Source: an uncultured Anaerolineales bacterium (GTDB lineage: Bacteria > Chloroflexota > Anaerolineae > Aggregatilineales > Aggregatilineaceae). From it: a stretch of DNA of 42,126 nucleotides. Position 1 is the first letter of the stretch. Every line of letters begins with the position of its first letter. Of the stretch, positions 40,933 to 42,126 are shown piece by piece. Below the pieces are notes generated by a model that ran no database searches, was not told the DNA's origin, and saw only the letters and a program-made list of their open reading frames with translations. The stretch lies in contig CAKZOB010000013.1 in the NCBI GenBank assembly GCA_937135955.1, positions 1 through 42,126 of the forward strand. Direction: 5' to 3'. The translations under genes and the position numbers were made by a program.

Positions 40933-41208
40933 GAACGGAAATCCTTTGGCGAAAACTTCGACAATTCAATTCCGGTGTCTGTGCCAGCGCGCACGCTCTC
41001 GTCGTCCTTCAGGGTGGCGTACAGCCGCCCCTCTGTATCCGCCCACGCCCCTTCGCTCGCGCGGCAGGCGAAGAGACCGGGGGCTGAGGGCAAGGAGTTC
41101 TAACACGCGCCAACTCGCCCTGGCGCAGAAACTGGAAAAAGGTTAAGATTATTTTACCGTGTTAAAGATTGTTTAACCAATGCGCCATCGAGACAAGGAC
41201 GCTCACTC
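40933..41208. other. Divergent pit / DUF47 intergenic region
   Basis: This 276-base gap holds no gene. Most is GC-rich, but 41135-41180 is AT-rich and carries the TTAA direct repeats described separately. The pit ribosome-binding site (AAAGGA on the minus strand) is at its left end and the DUF47 site (AAGGA) at its right end. Confidence 0.5.
41141..41178. promoter_or_regulatory. Tandem TTAA-core operator, possible Pho-type box
   Basis: GGTTAAGATTATTTTACC (41141-41158) and GTTAAAGATTGTTTAACC (41161-41178) are near-identical units with a 20-base period. The second is itself a palindrome (GTTAAA, five bases, TTTAAC). TTAA/TTTA-like cores recur every 10-11 bases. Spaced TTAA-type half sites of this kind resemble PhoB/PhoP/SphR binding sites. 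Location between a phosphate transporter and a PhoU-like gene supports, but does not prove, phosphate control. Confidence 0.55.
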
Positions 41209-41874
41209 ATGATTGACCGCATCATCCGTTTCTTCAAAAGCATTCCCCTGCGCATCCGCGAGCGCTTCCGGCGTCGGCCCGATCACTTTTTGCTGCGCCT
41301 GCGCGAACAGTGCGACCTGGGCATCGAGGCCACGCTGGCGCTCATTGATTACATGACCAAGCCCAATAAGAAGAACGCGCAGCGCGTTCGCCAACTGGAA
41401 AAAGCAGGCGACGAAGTGCGGCGTATCCTGGTGGACGAACTCAACCGCACCTTTGTGACGCCTATAGACCGCGAGGATATTCACGCGCTCTCGCGCGCCG
41501 TGGACGACATCCTGGACGACACCTGGTTCACCATCAACGAGATGGACATCCTGGAAGTCGAGCCAAATCTGCACCTACAAGAGATGGCCCAACGCCTGAG
41601 CCAGGGCGCGGAAGAGATTAAGATGGCCATCGAGCGGCTCAGCGATCATCCAGGCGTCGCTAGTCAGCACGCCATCCGTGCCAAGGCTGTGCGCAACGAC
41701 ATGGAGACGCTCTATGCCAAGGCACTGGCCGATCTGTTCCGCAAGCCCAAAGACCTGGATAACGTGATCGTCATGCTCAAGCTGCGCGAAATCTACCGGC
41801 ACCTGTTCCACGCGGGTGGACGCATCGGCGACGCGGCTGACACCATTGACGACATCATCGTCAAGTTCTATTAG
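41209..41874 (+). CDS. DUF47 family PhoU-like protein
   Basis: The 221-residue, fully helical and charged protein has the DUF47/PhoU_div pattern: RRPDHFLLRLREQCDLGIEATLAL, KAGDEVRRILVDELNRTFVTPIDREDIHALSRAVDDILDD (the conserved T-P-x-D-R-E-D-I core) and a C-terminal LKLREIYRHLFHAGGRIGDAADTIDDIIVK, with metal-binding acidic and histidine positions. Such proteins normally accompany Pit transporters and regulate or couple phosphate uptake. There is no signal peptide or membrane segment. AAGGA lies about 10 bases before the ATG. Confidence 0.93.
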   Translation: MIDRIIRFFKSIPLRIRERFRRRPDHFLLRLREQCDLGIEATLALIDYMTKPNKKNAQRVRQLEKAGDEVRRILVDELNRTFVTPIDREDIHALSRAVDDILDDTWFTINEMDILEVEPNLHLQEMAQRLSQGAEEIKMAIERLSDHPGVASQHAIRAKAVRNDMETLYAKALADLFRKPKDLDNVIVMLKLREIYRHLFHAGGRIGDAADTIDDIIVKFY

Positions 41875-41880
41875 CGCCAC

Positions 41881-41920
41881 AAAAGCGCACCGGCTGGCCA
41901 TGAGCGTTGCCAGCCGGTGC
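41881..41920 (-). terminator. Terminator shared by the tRNA and the DUF47 gene
   Basis: GCACCGGCTGGC (41887-41898) and GCCAGCCGGTGC (41909-41920) form a perfect 12-pair stem. On the minus strand it is followed by GCTTTTG (A-run at 41881-41884), which suits the leftward tRNA transcript. It may also stop the DUF47 transcript from the left. Confidence 0.8.
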
Positions 41921-41924
41921 TACC

Positions 41925-42000
41925 TGGTGCCCCCGGACGGATTTGAACCGCCGACGCCAGGTTTAGGAAACCTGCGCTCTATCCTCTGAGCTACGGGGGC
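41925..42000 (-). tRNA. tRNA-Arg (anticodon CCT)
   Basis: The minus strand reads GCCCCCG for the acceptor arm, matched perfectly by CGGGGGC, then A-CCA encoded in the DNA. The D arm is GCTC..GAGC, the anticodon arm CAGGT-TTCCTAA-ACCTG with anticodon CCT, and the T arm GGCGG-TTCAAAT-CCGTC. The cloverleaf is complete at 76 bases including CCA. It decodes the AGG codon. Identity is from the anticodon; a predictor was not run. Confidence 0.94.
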
Positions 42001-42009
42001 GTCGCGAGT

Positions 42010-42037
42010 AGTTTACCACGCTCAGAGCGGTTTTCAA
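42010..42037 (-). promoter_or_regulatory. Predicted promoter of tRNA-Arg
   Basis: On the minus strand a -35 TTGAAA (42032-42037) and a -10 TAAACT (42010-42015) are 16 bases apart. The -10 ends about 10 bases from the tRNA 5' end, a good fit for a short tRNA leader. Nothing else is seen to the window's end. Confidence 0.6.
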
Positions 42038-42126
42038 GGCTGTGAGTGAGGGGGAGTGGATAAAGTCAAGGATACGCGAAATCTCGGACATGAGCCGGAT
42101 AGGTTGGGCACTGGCGTTTGTAGAGT

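Overview
The window is GC-rich, densely coded bacterial DNA. The best guess is a Chloroflexota chromosome (Anaerolineae-like). That rests on a cell-wall/division (dcw-type) cluster, an Asp23-NusB pair, a cyclic-2,3-diphosphoglycerate-synthetase-like protein, many Thr/Pro-linker anchored exported proteins (recurrent TATPVP-type linkers) and interspersed palindromic repeats. The taxonomic call is an inference from gene content; there is no rRNA in the window.

Left part (1-12.7 kb, all + strand): the end of a membrane-anchored double SH3b protein, a Gfo/Idh/MocA oxidoreductase, then murD - small membrane protein - ftsW - [DUF3800 gene of low GC] - murG - CvpA-like membrane protein - murC - murB. 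These genes supply late cytoplasmic peptidoglycan precursor synthesis (MurB, MurC, MurD, MurG) and the septal glycan polymerase FtsW. The DUF3800 gene looks like a later insertion. A 14-repeat WD40 protein and the rRNA methyltransferase RsmE follow.

Middle part (12.9-26.1 kb): a GT39-like membrane glycosyltransferase converges on a minus-strand set: C39-like peptidase, lipoprotein, isoaspartyl peptidase, alpha/beta hydrolase, cPGS-like GTPase/synthetase, tatC, nusB, Asp23 and a queuosine-precursor transporter. Then come a tandem-ACT protein, a LysM plus lamin-tail exported protein, tatA and a methyltransferase.

Right part (26.2-42.1 kb): thiolase and HIT protein facing birA; rplS with its own promoter and leader hairpin; a secreted protein; a HisKA-like stub; a HAD phosphatase overlapping a shikimate-kinase-like gene; a nitrilase-family amidase; a Nudix hydrolase overlapping a lipoprotein that is a paralogue of the one at 15.6 kb; a sugar-type ABC importer (binding protein plus two enlarged permeases, no ATPase); a Pit phosphate transporter divergent from a DUF47/PhoU-like gene with a tandem TTAA operator between them; and tRNA-Arg(CCT).

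The most notable non-coding signal is a family of about 180 bp palindromic, MITE-like elements between 22.4 and 32.0 kb. The ends of several copies sit 9-21 bp upstream of predicted promoters. No complete, clearly new multi-gene system was identified. The best leads are this repeat/promoter association, the MurG with altered conserved residues, the foreign DUF3800 gene inside the cell-wall cluster, the shikimate-kinase-like enzyme with a changed pocket, and the paired membrane insertions in the two ABC permeases.
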